Below, piece by piece: positions 11,150-22,918 of a DNA stretch of 64,000 nt. The notes beneath the pieces were generated by a model, which worked only from the letters and a program-made list of their open reading frames with translations, was not told the DNA's origin and searched no databases. Positions within the stretch are counted from its first letter, which is position 1. Each line of letters opens with the position of its first letter. Origin of the DNA: Aphelenchoides besseyi (taxonomy: Eukaryota; Nematoda; Chromadorea; Rhabditida; Aphelenchoididae); contig JAMPIQ010000001.1 in the NCBI GenBank assembly GCA_024699855.1, positions 7,564,001-7,628,000 on the forward strand, given 5' to 3'. Both the position numbers and the translations under genes were made by a program.

Positions 11150-11582
11150 TTAACGTCGGCCATAAGCAGTTGAAAACAATCGTGGGTCGTCAAAAGCAGC
11201 CGAATAAGATCGTTTCGCATAAACTCGAGAATCCGAACTACGTTTACCAAACGCAGTTGAGAACATACGTGGATCATCTAAGGCGTAAGCGAGATTTGAT
11301 CGCTTACCAAATGCAGTGCTGAACAATCGAGGATCGTCTTCGAATTCCGCCCGTTTGTTGTTGGAGAAAAGTGGAACGCCAAAACGTCTAAAAGCAAAAT
11401 TTTAGGCTCTAGCAGAAATGGAAGCTTACCGATGTCTGTAGAAGTCAAGTTGGTTAACTGAAAAGCGCAGAATTTTCAATAGTCAAAGAAGTAGTCTTAC
11501 TATTCTCCGGATCAGCATTCAACTCTGCCGCCGAGCTGAAGGCCAATGCGCTAATCAACAAGACAAAGACAACTGGATTCAT
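11150..11582 (-). CDS. nlp-7: NLP-7-like neuropeptide precursor
   Basis: Secreted precursor of amidated peptides. Three exons: about 11582-11502, 11458-11431 and 11389-11150; the phases agree. It starts with a signal peptide, MNPVVFVLLISALAFSSAA. Further on are peptide units set between dibasic sites: FGVPLFSNNKR, then DDPRLFSTAFGKR, DDPRMFSTAFGKR and, last, DDPRLFSTAYGRR directly before the stop. The Gly after each core would become the C-terminal amide. From memory, C. elegans NLP-7 contains peptides of the DFDDPRMFTSSFG type, so the core DDPRxF is shared. A SSDSRVYAKR spacer lies between copies 2 and 3. The precursor is about 100 residues. The frame is short and broken by introns, so it is easily missed. 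Confidence 0.88.
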
Positions 11583-12773
11583 TCCAAGGGGACCTATAAC
11601 ATTTGATGCATGAACATAACTTTGAACACGTTATTAACAAACAAAAATCTTTCAATGCAGAGGTTTTATACGATTTTCAAATCAAAAAGCCAAAACATCC
11701 GATACTTTTGGGCCACACAACTTAATGACTGAAATATTGAGAATCCTTTAGGTTACGACCTTCGAGTCCATTTAACCGTCTTCTTTACGTGCCCTTTATG
11801 TTGGAAAGTCAATCCGAATGCGCATCTTCGTTACTCGTGATAGAAATTCAGCGGGCGTGGTCATGAGAAAGTCGGTTTTGGTTTGAAGTGTTTTGGTTTT
11901 TTGTTCGCTAGTCAGCATCGAGCGTTGGTGGATGAAATGTCTGAAAGTGATAAATCGAGAGTCGGGACTAGTTCCTTATGCACTCGGATTTCGTATCTCA
12001 GGTAGAACAGGTCCAGTAGACGACTGTTGGTTGTCAGGCTCAAACGAAAGCAATTTCTTCATGATCGACCGTAAGATTTATAGCGGAAGGAAATTGCTCA
12101 TGCAAAACATTCACACACAACTCTATTGACCGTATTCTTCGTGTTGGCGGCATACTTAATGGAAACCCTTTGAAAACTATCAACGTGGTTATTGAGAATT
12201 AAGCAAAGAAAAGAATCTCTTTTCATTATTACCGTACACTATCTGTGATCTTTGACGTCAAGCATCTCTGGTCAATAGCTGAATAAGCACGTCATGAGTT
12301 TTTATGTATTATAGTTAACAACAAACTAAGTTGACTGTCGTTGGCTATTCGTCCATGTGATTTATGAGTCACAAAATTGTAGCAACGAGTACGACAGATG
12401 CTCAATTTGGAAGTTGTTTCCGCTGTTTGCGTCATGAGTCTCCTTTTCGTAATGTCGACTCGAAAACAATTGCGGTATTTGCGAACGGATTTGATTGACA
12501 CTTTTGAAAATGCATGAAAACCGGAGGTTCACAACAACGTTTCCTTTAGCTATTTAGCCCCTGAAATGAGGCGAACGTAATACGAGCTACTGCAAACGAA
12601 ATACAACAAAATAACCCGGGAATTCTTCAAAAACTTTCAAAAATGTTCAACGGTTTTATTTGCGTCTTTTGAAGAAATTGGGCAAATCGATTTGTCGTTT
12701 GAATTCATTTGACTTTCCAATCTCCACAACCGACAACCATCGAGTAGAACGGAAATTGAAGTTTCGATTCAAC
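11583..12773. other. intergenic region between two divergent genes
   Basis: About 1.2 kb between the neuropeptide gene (minus) and the Ly6-like gene (plus). Short open frames on both strands (11893-12129 plus, 12292-12501 minus) lack family features and splice context. I see no repeat or RNA gene. It likely holds the neuropeptide promoter. Confidence 0.45.
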
Positions 12774-13356
12774 ATGAACTATTTCGTCTGTTTCCTTACG
12801 CTTTTAACATCTATTAACGGTGTCAAAACGTTGAATTGTTATTCTTGCACATTTAATTTCAACGATGTATACGATATGGATGCCGGTTGGTGTGCCAACG
12901 ACACGCTTTTAGAGATGCCTAAGAAAGAAGTGGTCAGACCATGTGCTGAATGGGAAACTCAATGTTCGGTAGGGCAAAAGAAACAGTTACAATAGTACAA
13001 CTTATAGACCGCTATAATGACTACGCTCAACAGCTTCACTTCGATCACTCGTGGATGTGCAGTTTCCTGTCCCGATCTATGTGAATCCGTGGGTTATGGT
13101 CAGAGTCAAGTAATTGATTAGCGTTTTCATTCAACATCGTAATGAAACCTTACAGGTTACTTGCTCGGAATGTTGTACAACCAGTTTGTGCAACAAAGAA
13201 ACAAATGTGACTCATTTTCTACAAGTAATGGATAAGCAATACACAGAGCACGTGAATCGATTTATTTCCTATAAACTCAGAAATTTCAGTTGGTTCTCAG
13301 CCTTTCCGGAAGAGATGAAATACAATCGTGAACAAAAGCTTCGTTTTCCATATTAA
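12774..13356 (+). CDS. Ly6/uPAR-like three-finger secreted or GPI-linked protein
   Basis: Small extracellular cysteine-rich protein. It starts with a signal peptide, MNYFVCFLTLLTSINGVKT, followed by LNCYSCTFNF, the usual Ly6 opening C-x-x-C. Later cysteines are GWCANDT, RPCAEWETQC, GCAVSCPDLC and CSECCTTSLCN; the last is the typical CC..xLCN ending of the fold. Exons are about 12774-12968, 13009-13110 and 13157 onward. The C-terminus is uncertain: one reading runs to 13356, while removing a further intron (about 13231-13290) would end it sooner. Neither tail is strongly hydrophobic, so GPI anchoring is not shown. It is tail-to-tail with the carrier gene, 16 bp apart. Confidence 0.78.
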
Positions 13357-13372
13357 TCTAACAACAACTGGG

Positions 13373-14453
13373 TCATAACTTCCCAGCAAGACGACGTGTA
13401 TGCTCGTAAACAAGATAAGTGATCACACCCGTCGGCATTTGTTTCACCGTCGCCATTGCTGCTCCCTTGTAAAATCCGCCCAAACCCTCGTGTTTCCAAG
13501 TTTGAGCCAAACAATGTCGTATGCTATTGTAAGCAGTGTTGTGGTCCTGCAATGAAAAGTTCTATAAACATAACTCGACTCAACCTCACCTGCACTCTAG
13601 TTCTCACAACTTGATACGGATATGTCGACATTGTTGAGAGTATCTTGGATAAACTTGAAAACAAAAGGTAGTCGACTGTACTCTAAAAATGGTCGATTTT
13701 TCTATTAAAAAAACTTTAAACTAACCAGTTTAGCGTCAGCTGCAAGACCAAGTGATGCACAACGACGATCTTTCAAAAAGTTGTATATTGCGAATTGAAT
13801 TGATCCGTTTATAGTGCCAACAAGTCCCGGTAGGAATCCCTAAAAATTTGAATTACAGTAATTTCTAGACTGTTAATTACTTTGTACAAGCCCTGGACAC
13901 CTTCTTTAGCGTAGATTTTACGAAGACAATCAGTCATTCCACTGTAAATCTTAGTGCTGTTTTCGTACTGAAGACAAAGCCGTGTTTTTGCTACCCAAAG
14001 CGGATTCGTCAGTGCCATTACAACTCCACCGGCAGCACAACCGACAAGCAAATTGGTGACAAACGATTGATTATCGGGATCAGAAGATACGCCGACAACA
14101 TTGTGGATTTGATGGTAACTAAAAAAGAAGCATTTCAAGGCGTCCATTTTCACGGCTTACAAATGAAAGTACAAACCCCAAGCAATTGGAGCAGCAATGA
14201 TATTGGGCGTGAGTCCTTGGTATAGACCACGAAATCCTTCGGCTTGTACAATACTTCGAAATGCGTGCAAATAACTGCGATATTGAGGTCGTTTTGCGCT
14301 TCCTTCATTAGCTGAAAACATCAACTTAAAGAGTAGGTTTTGAATTGAGCTACCTGAGTATCTTATTCGCATTAAATCCAACGGATGGCATACGAAAGTG
14401 GCAACCGTTCCACCGCTAAGACCGCCGATCAAATGTTCATATCCACTTAGCAT
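13373..14453 (-). CDS. SLC25A32: mitochondrial folate/FAD carrier-like (SLC25A32)
   Basis: Six-helix carrier of the mitochondrial inner membrane. All three repeats are present: HPLDLMRIRY in repeat 1, NPLWVAKTRL in repeat 2 and YPYQVVRTRV in repeat 3, each fitting Px(D/W)xx(K/R). The RGLYQGLTPNIIAAPIAWG and VQGLYKGFLPGL segments match the SLC25A32 folate/FAD transporter subfamily. NPLW in repeat 2 is typical of it and of yeast FLX1. The start at 14453 (MLSGYEHLIGGLSGG) is the only ATG of the frame. Substrate is inferred from subfamily only. Confidence 0.88.
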
Positions 14454-14596
14454 TCTAAATTAAACTATCACGAATACGTTCAAATGGTTTTGGAAACGAA
14501 AATCAATGTGGGCAATGAATCACGATAATTCATTTGTCGCCAACTTTTGGTAAAACTATTTTTCATTCTCGGATCACAACTTTATAATCGAGAGAA

Positions 14597-15392
14597 ATGA
14601 GCAAAGAAAAGGTAAAGACGTTAATTGCTGAGCGAGACAAAATTGACGCCCAATTAAACGAACTTCAGGGTTTGTTGAAAAGTGTGAGTTCTAAATCGAA
14701 GCCGATTACAAGAGACTTTTAGCATGGAGTCGACATGAGCACTCCATTGGTGGATGCCGAAGGATTTCCGATTGCAAGCCTCGACATTGTGTCAATACGA
14801 AAAGCCAAGCATTCCATCATATGTGAGTTTGAAGTAAACAAAAAAACAAGCGGTCGATTGTTGTTGCTTTTGCAGGTCTGACTAACGATCGAAAACGTGT
14901 GACGGACGAGATTGAAAGTTTGCTCGGTGAATTACACGAGAGTGCACGAGGTGTTTCAACGAAAAACAAAGATGTGCCGATGGCAGAATCCAGTGAAGGA
15001 AACGTCGTTCATCGAACAACAAATCGACCGTTTTTGCAAGTCGAAAACGTTGTTTACGGATCGCCGGCTTATTACGCGGTAATTGAAAGAGTGTTTCTTT
15101 TGTTCTTACTTTTAATTTAAGGGCTTGAAAACGGACGATTTGATCATTCAATGTGGACCTCTACATGCGGACAATTTCAAAGGACTACAGAACTTAAGCG
15201 AAGTAATCAAAGAGAGTGTTGGAGTGAGTTCTATTTCGATTGGATTCATCCTTGCCGATTTAGAAAACGATTTCGTTGACTGTATTGAGGGAAGCCAAAG
15301 TGCACCGTCTGACAGCTCAACCCGGTGAATGGCCGAACGGTACAGGGATTTTCGGAGCTCGATTCAACGTTGTTCACGGCTTCCAATTCTGA
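14597..15392 (+). CDS. PSMD9: 26S proteasome assembly chaperone p27 (PSMD9)
   Basis: Chaperone for assembly of the proteasome base (Nas2/p27). It starts with MSKEKVKTLIAERDKIDAQ, a helical N-domain, followed by GVDMSTPLVDAEGFPIASLD and IVSIRKAKHSIICLTNDRK, the conserved block of this family. Near the C-terminus is a PDZ-like domain, with VVYGSPAYYAGLKTDDLIIQ and later KTISLTVLREAKVHRLT, then the conserved ending LTAQPGEWPNGTGIFGARFN. Length is about 210 residues, which is normal. The gene is head-to-head with the SLC25A32-like gene, 143 bp apart. Confidence 0.93.
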
Positions 15393-15526
15393 TCAGATGC
15401 AGTTCAATGTATGTTGATGTGTAAAAACATTTTCTTTTTGTTCTATAAACTCTGCTGCCTTGCTTATGACCAGAATTTATTGTTTGATAAGTATGCATTA
15501 TTAATGTTGTTTAAAAAAGTGTACAA

Positions 15527-17316
15527 TCAATAATGTGCTCGATATTCACGGCCTTTTTCTCCAGAATAGGTCAACTTAAGAATGAAAGGTCCATCACCGT
15601 CGGGATCAGAAATTGGTGCGTGATTGTAAATCATCAGAGCATCAGTTGCCTGTTCCGGATCATCAAAAGTTGCCAGACCAGAAAGCGAATGTGCGTTTTT
15701 AACATTGAAAATTAGCAGATCCTTTGGTATTGGACCTTTGACGTCGTGTTCTGTAAACAACTGAAATATAACAACATTATTAAAGTTCCAATCAACCAAC
15801 ACTTACGGCCATTATTTGCTCTTTGCTAAAGCTCAACGGAACGTTGAAGAAGTGCAATTGAGCAGTTGGAAATACAATTCGGTTTCTTGATGCCGTGGCT
15901 GGATTTGAAAAACGTTGATTTCGATGCCCAGTGAAATCGACGAATGATGGAGTTCCGTTTTCCATTTCATGTGCATCACCAGTAATTTCGCGTAAAGTAG
16001 TTTGTTTAGATGGACGAATCGATAGGGTTGTACCGAACAGTTTCGCATTTTGAAGAAAACGCATCACCTAAACTTCCAACTTAATGTTCAATTATGTTTT
16101 TTCAATCATATACATTTTGTGCTTCTGGAATTTGAGCCATTTCAACCATACAAGTGTCTTGTTTGGTGTGCATAAATTTGACCTAAAGTGTTGAATAACA
16201 AGCTTCAGCTTTAAAGAACATACTTTCAATGGATTTCCATAACAACAAAGAAGATTGAACATACGATCACAATCGAAATCTTGATGATTGACTCCGTAGA
16301 TCATAAGGACTGCAGATTGTAAACGACGATCTGCTTCAGGACCAGTACGTTCCGGAAACCGTTCGTACTCGTCGTATTCGGCCGTTTGACCGGCAAATCT
16401 CGTCATTTTTGGCGGACGTGCTTCACCCCACGAGTCATGACGTTGTGATGGATACTGTTCGTAGTCTTCTTGATGAACAGTATATTCACGAGCTTCGCGT
16501 GCCGCATCGTGTAATGCTTTCTGTTGCGCACGAGCCAGTTGATGATCCCCGGAGTTAGTTGGTGGAATGTTGAAATTTTCGTCTGCTCCCTCTAAGTTAG
16601 CCGAATGCTGAATCGAAGTGTCCGGACCGTCGGGTTCCAACGTGTAATCCCACTGGTCGAGATTGTTTTTGGTCACTTTCACACTTTCCAATCGTGCGTA
16701 CTCAACTTTTACTGTATTGCAATCCTCGTAAATGTCTGCTCCATTGGTTTCGTGTTTCGCTTGACGAGCAACATCCGAGTTTTCGAATTCGATCAAACCC
16801 TGAGCCCCATTACGACGAAGAACGGCAATTCGCACAATCTTTCCGTAGTTTTTATAAATCTAAAACTTGAATCATACACTGTAAAAACATTCTTACCTTG
16901 TGTAAAACTCGAACATTAATGGGAAAGTTAAGTCGAGAGACTGTCACAATTAGTATGTGATTCGGTTGATCGGTCTCCAAACCGGACCTTTGGATCATTG
17001 GAGATGTTGAGTAATTGAAAAGCGCCAAACTTTCACCAACGGGAATTTGACTTTTCTGCGAAACGGAAACGCATTGACGAGCAGATTCGAGTTCTTCGAA
17101 TTCAACCTAGAAATGCGTATAAGTTTCTGTAGAAATAATCTCACTTACCAAAGCCATTCCTTTGTTTGGCATGTTGACAACGTAGGCAATAGCACCGAAT
17201 CCGGAAAGTGCATCGATGAGATCACCTTCGTCAACATCGGGATTCAGATTTCGTACGTGAACAACTCGAGACTTGTTCGGATTTGTGGGATCAATCTTCT
17301 GGGCTCGTGCATCCAT
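15527..17316 (-). CDS. HNRNPL: hnRNP L-type splicing regulator with four RRMs
   Basis: Nuclear RNA-binding protein of the hnRNP L/PTB group. RRM1 (SRVVHVRNLNPDVDEGDLID), RRM2 (ILIVTVSRLNFPINVRVLHK), RRM3 (AVLMIYGVNHQDFDCDRMFN) and RRM4 (QLHFFNVPLSFSKEQIMA) are in order, with an acidic/Gln linker (LDQWDYTLEPDGPDTS) between RRM2 and RRM3 that also occurs in hnRNP L. The C-terminus is LKLTYSGEKGREYRAHY. The start at 17316 (MDARAQKID) lies one base after a 3' splice site at 17318-17319 that has no upstream exon, consistent with leader trans-splicing. It is only 89 bp downstream of the PIGC stop. Confidence 0.9.
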
Positions 17317-17317
17317 T

Positions 17318-17325
17318 CTGTAAAT
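17318..17325 (-). promoter_or_regulatory. probable trans-splice acceptor of HNRNPL
   Basis: Minus strand reads aatttacag immediately before AATGG. There is no matching donor in the 89 bp between this gene and PIGC, so a spliced leader is the simplest partner. Confidence 0.6.
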
Positions 17326-17405
17326 TAAATTGAATGTTTGTATCACATTTCGAATGGTAAGATTTGGAATTATAACCAAAAGCTAAAGAAGCGATTGTTT
17401 CAAAA

Positions 17406-18381
17406 TCATTTTATTGAGGAACTGAACGATGCCGCCAATCTCGCTTCATCCCACGGCCCGTTGAGAGTGTTCTTGTATTTTTGCATTCGTACATACAAAA
17501 TGGGACAACAAACAATAACAATGATATGAATGAAACTGAACACTAAAAGAACGTCTGGAGCTAAAGTGTACAATCCGAAGAAAGAACTGGTAGTCAACGT
17601 GAACGCCAATATAATGGGAATGAACTTCGAGTACTCGAAGACTTGATTTCGTATCCGTGGCCAAAACGAAAAGCATCCAAGTGACAGCGAAAGAAGTAGA
17701 AAGGCATCCAAATCGTTTTCAACTCGTGAGATCAGAAAAACCGAAGCTGTCAAACACAAGTTAACCGATAGTGGAACACTGACTCTAAACTCATATCAAT
17801 CAATCGTTTCCAATTGCCTAACACTTACATCCAAACGGCCGCACCGAAATCATGAAAAACCAAACTAAAAATAAACGTCAATATCGACAGCGCCCATATG
17901 GTATCCGAACTGATTGATGTTGTTAAGGTTCTGTAAACATTATTGTATTACAACAGTCACAAGTTATTTACCTGATAATTGGCGTAAATCCGTAACCCGA
18001 AAAGACGAGAGTTGTGGCCGTTAGCAAATGATCTCGAAGATTGGGCAGCGGTCTGTTCATGCACAAATAGAGAACTTCGCAACAGCCAATGAAGACAATG
18101 GTCGATATGCCTAGCAACATGGAGTCCAAATGTCTTGATTGAACGAATTCGAAGATGCAAAAGTAAATAATGATCGAGTCCACTTGACATATCACCGTAC
18201 ATGCGCCAACAATAAGTTCCCAAAAAGTGTACTCAACACTGTTCACTGTAAAAGCAATCTTATTGAATAAATGAATATAAAGCTTACAATTTGTTTGCAG
18301 TTCACTCAGAAACCTTCCCGAGTAATTGTCTGGATATGGATGTTTTCGATACAAAACTTTGTCCCAAGTTTCGTCAGCCAT
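17406..18381 (-). CDS. PIGC: GPI-GlcNAc transferase subunit PIG-C
   Basis: ER membrane subunit of the complex that adds GlcNAc to phosphatidylinositol, the first step of GPI-anchor synthesis. The N-terminus is MADETWDKVLYRKHPYPDNY, which fits the family WxKVLYxxQPFPDNY signature. The middle region has SGYGFTPIIRTLTTSIS, equivalent to the TYGFSPVLKTLT block. The C-terminus ends NTLNGPWDEARL, the conserved GPWDEA motif. Multiple hydrophobic helices run through it. About 280 residues, normal length. An unpaired 3' splice site lies 25 nt upstream of the ATG. The gene lies between NKAP and HNRNPL in the same orientation with short gaps. Confidence 0.92.
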
Positions 18382-18406
18382 TTATCCGTGAACTGGTCGA
18401 TCACAT

Positions 18407-18416
18407 CTGAAAACTT
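18407..18416 (-). promoter_or_regulatory. probable trans-splice acceptor of PIGC
   Basis: Minus strand aagttttcag followed by ATGTGATCG, 25 nt before the PIGC start, with no donor in the 157 bp to the NKAP stop. Confidence 0.6.
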
Positions 18417-18538
18417 GAAGTTAACATTGTGGGCGTAGGAGATGAAGTATTCCAACGAATTCATAATCAGTTAACTTGCCGTTTTAACATAAGAAACAAA
18501 GTGAATTTATTTTGAACAACAAACAATTCGCGTTTAAA

Positions 18539-19642
<1,104 letters not shown>

Positions 19643-19868
19643 TTCCAAAGTACAACGACAATAATCATGTACAAAAGATTTTGGAAACCGGAGACGCTCA
19701 ATTTGGTGGAAAACTTGACTTTATTGGAACGAGGTCGAGTGTTTCTTGTTGCGCTAAAACGCCTCCACATTCCACTGCAGACGCAACTAATGACAAGAAG
19801 TTTGCATAAAAGTTGTCGAACAGAATATTCAGTTTCAACGCTCATTCGAATTGGAACATCAATTGAAA

Positions 19869-20287
19869 ATGGTTGATTTGTCTGAAAAACGCGAAGTTGA
19901 CAAACTGGAGATCGATGTCCAAGAGTGGGAACATTTCAAAGAGTCAAGTGGACTTCTCATTCAAACGTTGAGCAAGTACGAGATACAAAAATCGAAAGAA
20001 TTTTCCATTCGACTTCATTGTTTCGAGGATACGGTCAAATTGCAGCTCACAAACGGCCGTCCACCGACAATCTCTTCCAATGAAACGCCGAAAAACGTGG
20101 AAGCAGTGTCGTTTGCAGAAGCTGGAGTTGAGGTCAGTTACTTGGTTTACTTAGAGCTGAAGACAAATTTCAGTGCAATTTAATTGAACCGACAGAACGC
20201 TTGTCTTTGTGTTCGATTCGCTTCGGACCTTTACGAGATGGAATGCTCTCGACGTGTATTCAACAATCACCGGGTCTCGACAACTGA
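19869..20287 (+). CDS. small unrecognised protein
   Basis: Two exons, 19869-20132 and 20174-20287, about 125 residues. It begins MVDLSEKREVDKLEIDVQEW and is amphipathic in the first half, with later SIRLHCFEDTVKLQLTNG and, in exon 2, RLSLCSIRFGPLRDGML. No signal peptide or membrane segment. The frame is open, the intron is canonical and the gene is head-to-head with NKAP (226 bp), so I take it as real. Function unknown. Confidence 0.6.
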
Positions 20288-20433
20288 GATCATCACTGGT
20301 TTTTGAATTTCGATTGTCACAAATAAACTTTCTAAACTAATATCTGCGCAGAAAACGTTTATTTTAAACATTCATACTGCTAATAAGCATATGGCATTGT
20401 CAAATAACAAAAGAGGTGAACCACAATTCTGGT

Positions 20434-21075
20434 TTAGTTGATCAAACTACGTTCTTCGCCTTCGTGCTGAAAAAGAAATTTGTTTGATTTCTGGAGTTGT
20501 TTTGAGTACCTTCAACTCCATGTTTATTGTTCCAGCATCGAAGAACTTTTGAACTTTTTCCGTGCGAGTAACATAGTGAGACGGGATTCCCCAAACGACT
20601 TTTCGTTGTCCCGGTGTGATGCCTAAAAGATATTCTTATAGTCTGTGTTTGCTATGCAAACTGACCATCGTCACAATCGTGGTAGACTTTCTAGAAATGT
20701 TGTTCGATTAAGATGCTTTTTATTTCAAGTACTCACCAATTTGACGTCCATTCCCAAGAGCGAACCAACACCTCCCGAAAGTTCGAATTTTCCATCGCTC
20801 TAGAATCAATAATTATTAATTACTGTCCTTTGAATTGTTAGTTACGTCTGTCTGTGTGGCACCAAGTTGATCGTCGGTACCTAAATTACTATCGTTATAC
20901 TGAGGGCATTTCACGTCAACGAGCCAATTTTTTTTGCCCAAATTTTCACCAACGTGTTATTCAATGGCTTATCGCCGCACATCAGCTTTCCACGCACTCC
21001 AACGCTTTGTTGACGAAAAGCATCGACAACGGAGATTACGGTAAGAACCAAACAAACACAAACGAAGAGCTTCAT
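20434..21075 (-). CDS. transthyretin-like secreted protein (nematode TTL family)
   Basis: Secreted small beta-sandwich protein of a nematode-specific family. The signal peptide is MKLFVCVCLVLTVISVVDA. The mature chain begins FRQQSVGVRGKLMCGDKPLN, the family hallmark. Then comes a split region (VKIW joined to YNDSNLGTDDQ, see intron note), TDSDGKFELSGG, LKVYHDCDDG with the invariant CDDG, and PSHYVT. Exons: 21075 to about 20937, 20892-20839, 20801-20748, 20705-20664, 20622-20506 and 20463-20434. To keep the expected VKIW, exon 1 must end before a GC donor. A GT donor two codons earlier is possible but would drop VK. Tail-to-tail with the small gene at 19869. Confidence 0.88.
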
Positions 21076-22060
21076 TTTGTATTATCGAGCAAATGAACTG
21101 GTGAATGAGCAGAGTGGGTCTACGGCTTTTATTTGAGCTCAATAGCCTGTTATATCTAATCTATGACCTCTGGGGAAAGTTGCGTATAAACAACGCCAAA
21201 TGTTTGGTCGTTTTACGGGCTGATTATTTACAAACACCTCAGATTCCGCTTTGGTTCTCAGCAGCGACTGTGTGAGATAACCTTTGTGTTTTGATAACAA
21301 ATGAACTGACTAAACAAAACGAACTTGCTTATTACCATTAAAACAAACCAAATTCACATCGTCAATTGATTGTGTTGGTAAAAGAGACCAACAACTCATT
21401 GGACTTCATCTCGATTCGGTTTGTATGTGTGTGTACAGAAGTGTCAAAAGAGCTTACATCAAAAGTACTTTTAATTGCCAATGAGGAACGAAAATTGAGC
21501 TCCAAATGTGATCAGAGAGCGCTCTTTCTCATTTTGTTTTACTGCTTTGCGGATTAAATTGAGATCAGATCAAATGTCAAAACAGTTGTCGTGTATATTT
21601 GACCTCTTCATTCGAATTCAGGACGACGGTTTGCAATCCGATCAATCACGAGTGATCAAATACTCTCGATGGAAAAGCATGATTCTTTTAATTCCCGCCA
21701 AAATGAAAAACGGCGCCGTTCTATTAAAATTGATTTGAAATGTTTGGTTCGATTGTGGTGCTCAACCAATCAAACTCAGAACGGGAAACCACGGGCTAAA
21801 GTACACGTTCCCGTTCATCTAATTGCCCAATCAAGTCGGTTTTGTTCGCACGTTGTCAAATGACATCGATAAATTCGAACGTGTTTCCCGTCTTTTCGCT
21901 GACTAATCGAAAACAAAACTCACACTTTTATTCGATGGGTTGCGCGAGAAAGAGTCCGATCACAAACCAATTTTCTTAACACATTTACGACTGTTGATTG
22001 GATTCTCTTTTCTTATTCATAGACACTTTTAATTGTGATTTTGTAGACAAAGGGTTAGCG
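21076..22060. other. intergenic region
   Basis: About 1 kb between divergent genes. AT-rich. Short plus-strand frames (21366-21557, 21508-21738) show no domains. A signal-peptide exon for the downstream membrane protein may lie here, but I could not identify one. Confidence 0.4.
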
Positions 22061-22751
22061 ATGGGCAATGCGGTGTATGGCAATAAAATGACCTGTTACG
22101 ACACCTTGGAACAATGTAAGTGTGTCAGAAAATATGCCGAATGATGTAGGTGGCATGAGACAAAACAAAAGAAATCCGTCAGTTTAAACACTGAAGTTTT
22201 CTGGCTGCCAAAAGTGCTCTCGTCAAAGATTGTCAAAAGACTATTGTTCTTTTTCAATCATGTCAAATTCATGAACACATTTTGCAGGCACGTTGGGTTG
22301 TGGGCATTATGAATGCGTTCATATTGATAAATGCTATAACTCCGACGGCGCACAATACGCTTGTCTTCCCATTGACTTGAGGTTCTTCTTGTAAGTTTGT
22401 GTTATTTTCTCTAATGCGAGCGCCTTATTATGGCGTTGCAGTTGGCATTCCAACCGGAAGGTAAATTGAGTTTCGCTATTCGAACGTAGATCTGCTCGTT
22501 TACTTCTCCAATGTTTCAGATGGATACTCGTTGGGATATTCTTGGTGGTTGTTTTGGTATGCTCTTCAATTGTCGCCTGCTACGCTATTAGAGCGATTCG
22601 CGCAACTTTTCGAAATTCAATTCAAACTGATGGCGATGTGATTTTCTACAACGCACGAAACGTCAACACATTTCCGCATCCTTCATCGTCGCAGAAGTCA
22701 TTCGATGAATGGAATCAGCGACCGGATCGTTACTATCAGCGAGAAAGATGA
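22061..22751 (+). CDS. small single-pass membrane protein with cysteine-rich ectodomain
   Basis: Exons about 22061-22117, 22288-22391, 22441-22460 and 22520-22751. The first part holds a compact set of cysteines (MTCYDTLEQC, LGCGHYECVHIDKCYN). A strong transmembrane helix follows (WILVGIFLVVVLVCSSIV), then a cytosolic tail of about 60 residues with FPHPSSSQKSFDEW and a tyrosine-rich end (RPDRYYQRER). The ATG at 22061 gives no signal peptide, so an upstream exon is likely missing, since a cysteine-rich domain outside the cell needs one. A tttgtag acceptor at 22041-22046 may be for such an exon or a spliced leader. Family not recognised. Confidence 0.62.
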
Positions 22752-22918
22752 ACACACTACGTACTTTCATTTTCACGGGTTGTATCTAAAACTGGTCACT
22801 AAAATCGGGCACTTTCGTGTTTTTTTTTGGTTTAATAAACAAGGTATTTATGTGTTTTAAATCACAGACCAGCAAAAAAGACAGAAATGGAGAATAACTT
22901 AGTCATTCGGTGGTCATC

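Noticed and set aside
11116..11322. Plus-strand frame over the neuropeptide gene
   Set aside because: It is the complement of the repeat-bearing exon; the minus-strand reading has a signal peptide and cleavage sites.
17317..17379. N-terminal extension of HNRNPL
   Set aside because: It would run through a 3' splice site and has no homology; the ATG at 17316 is the family start.
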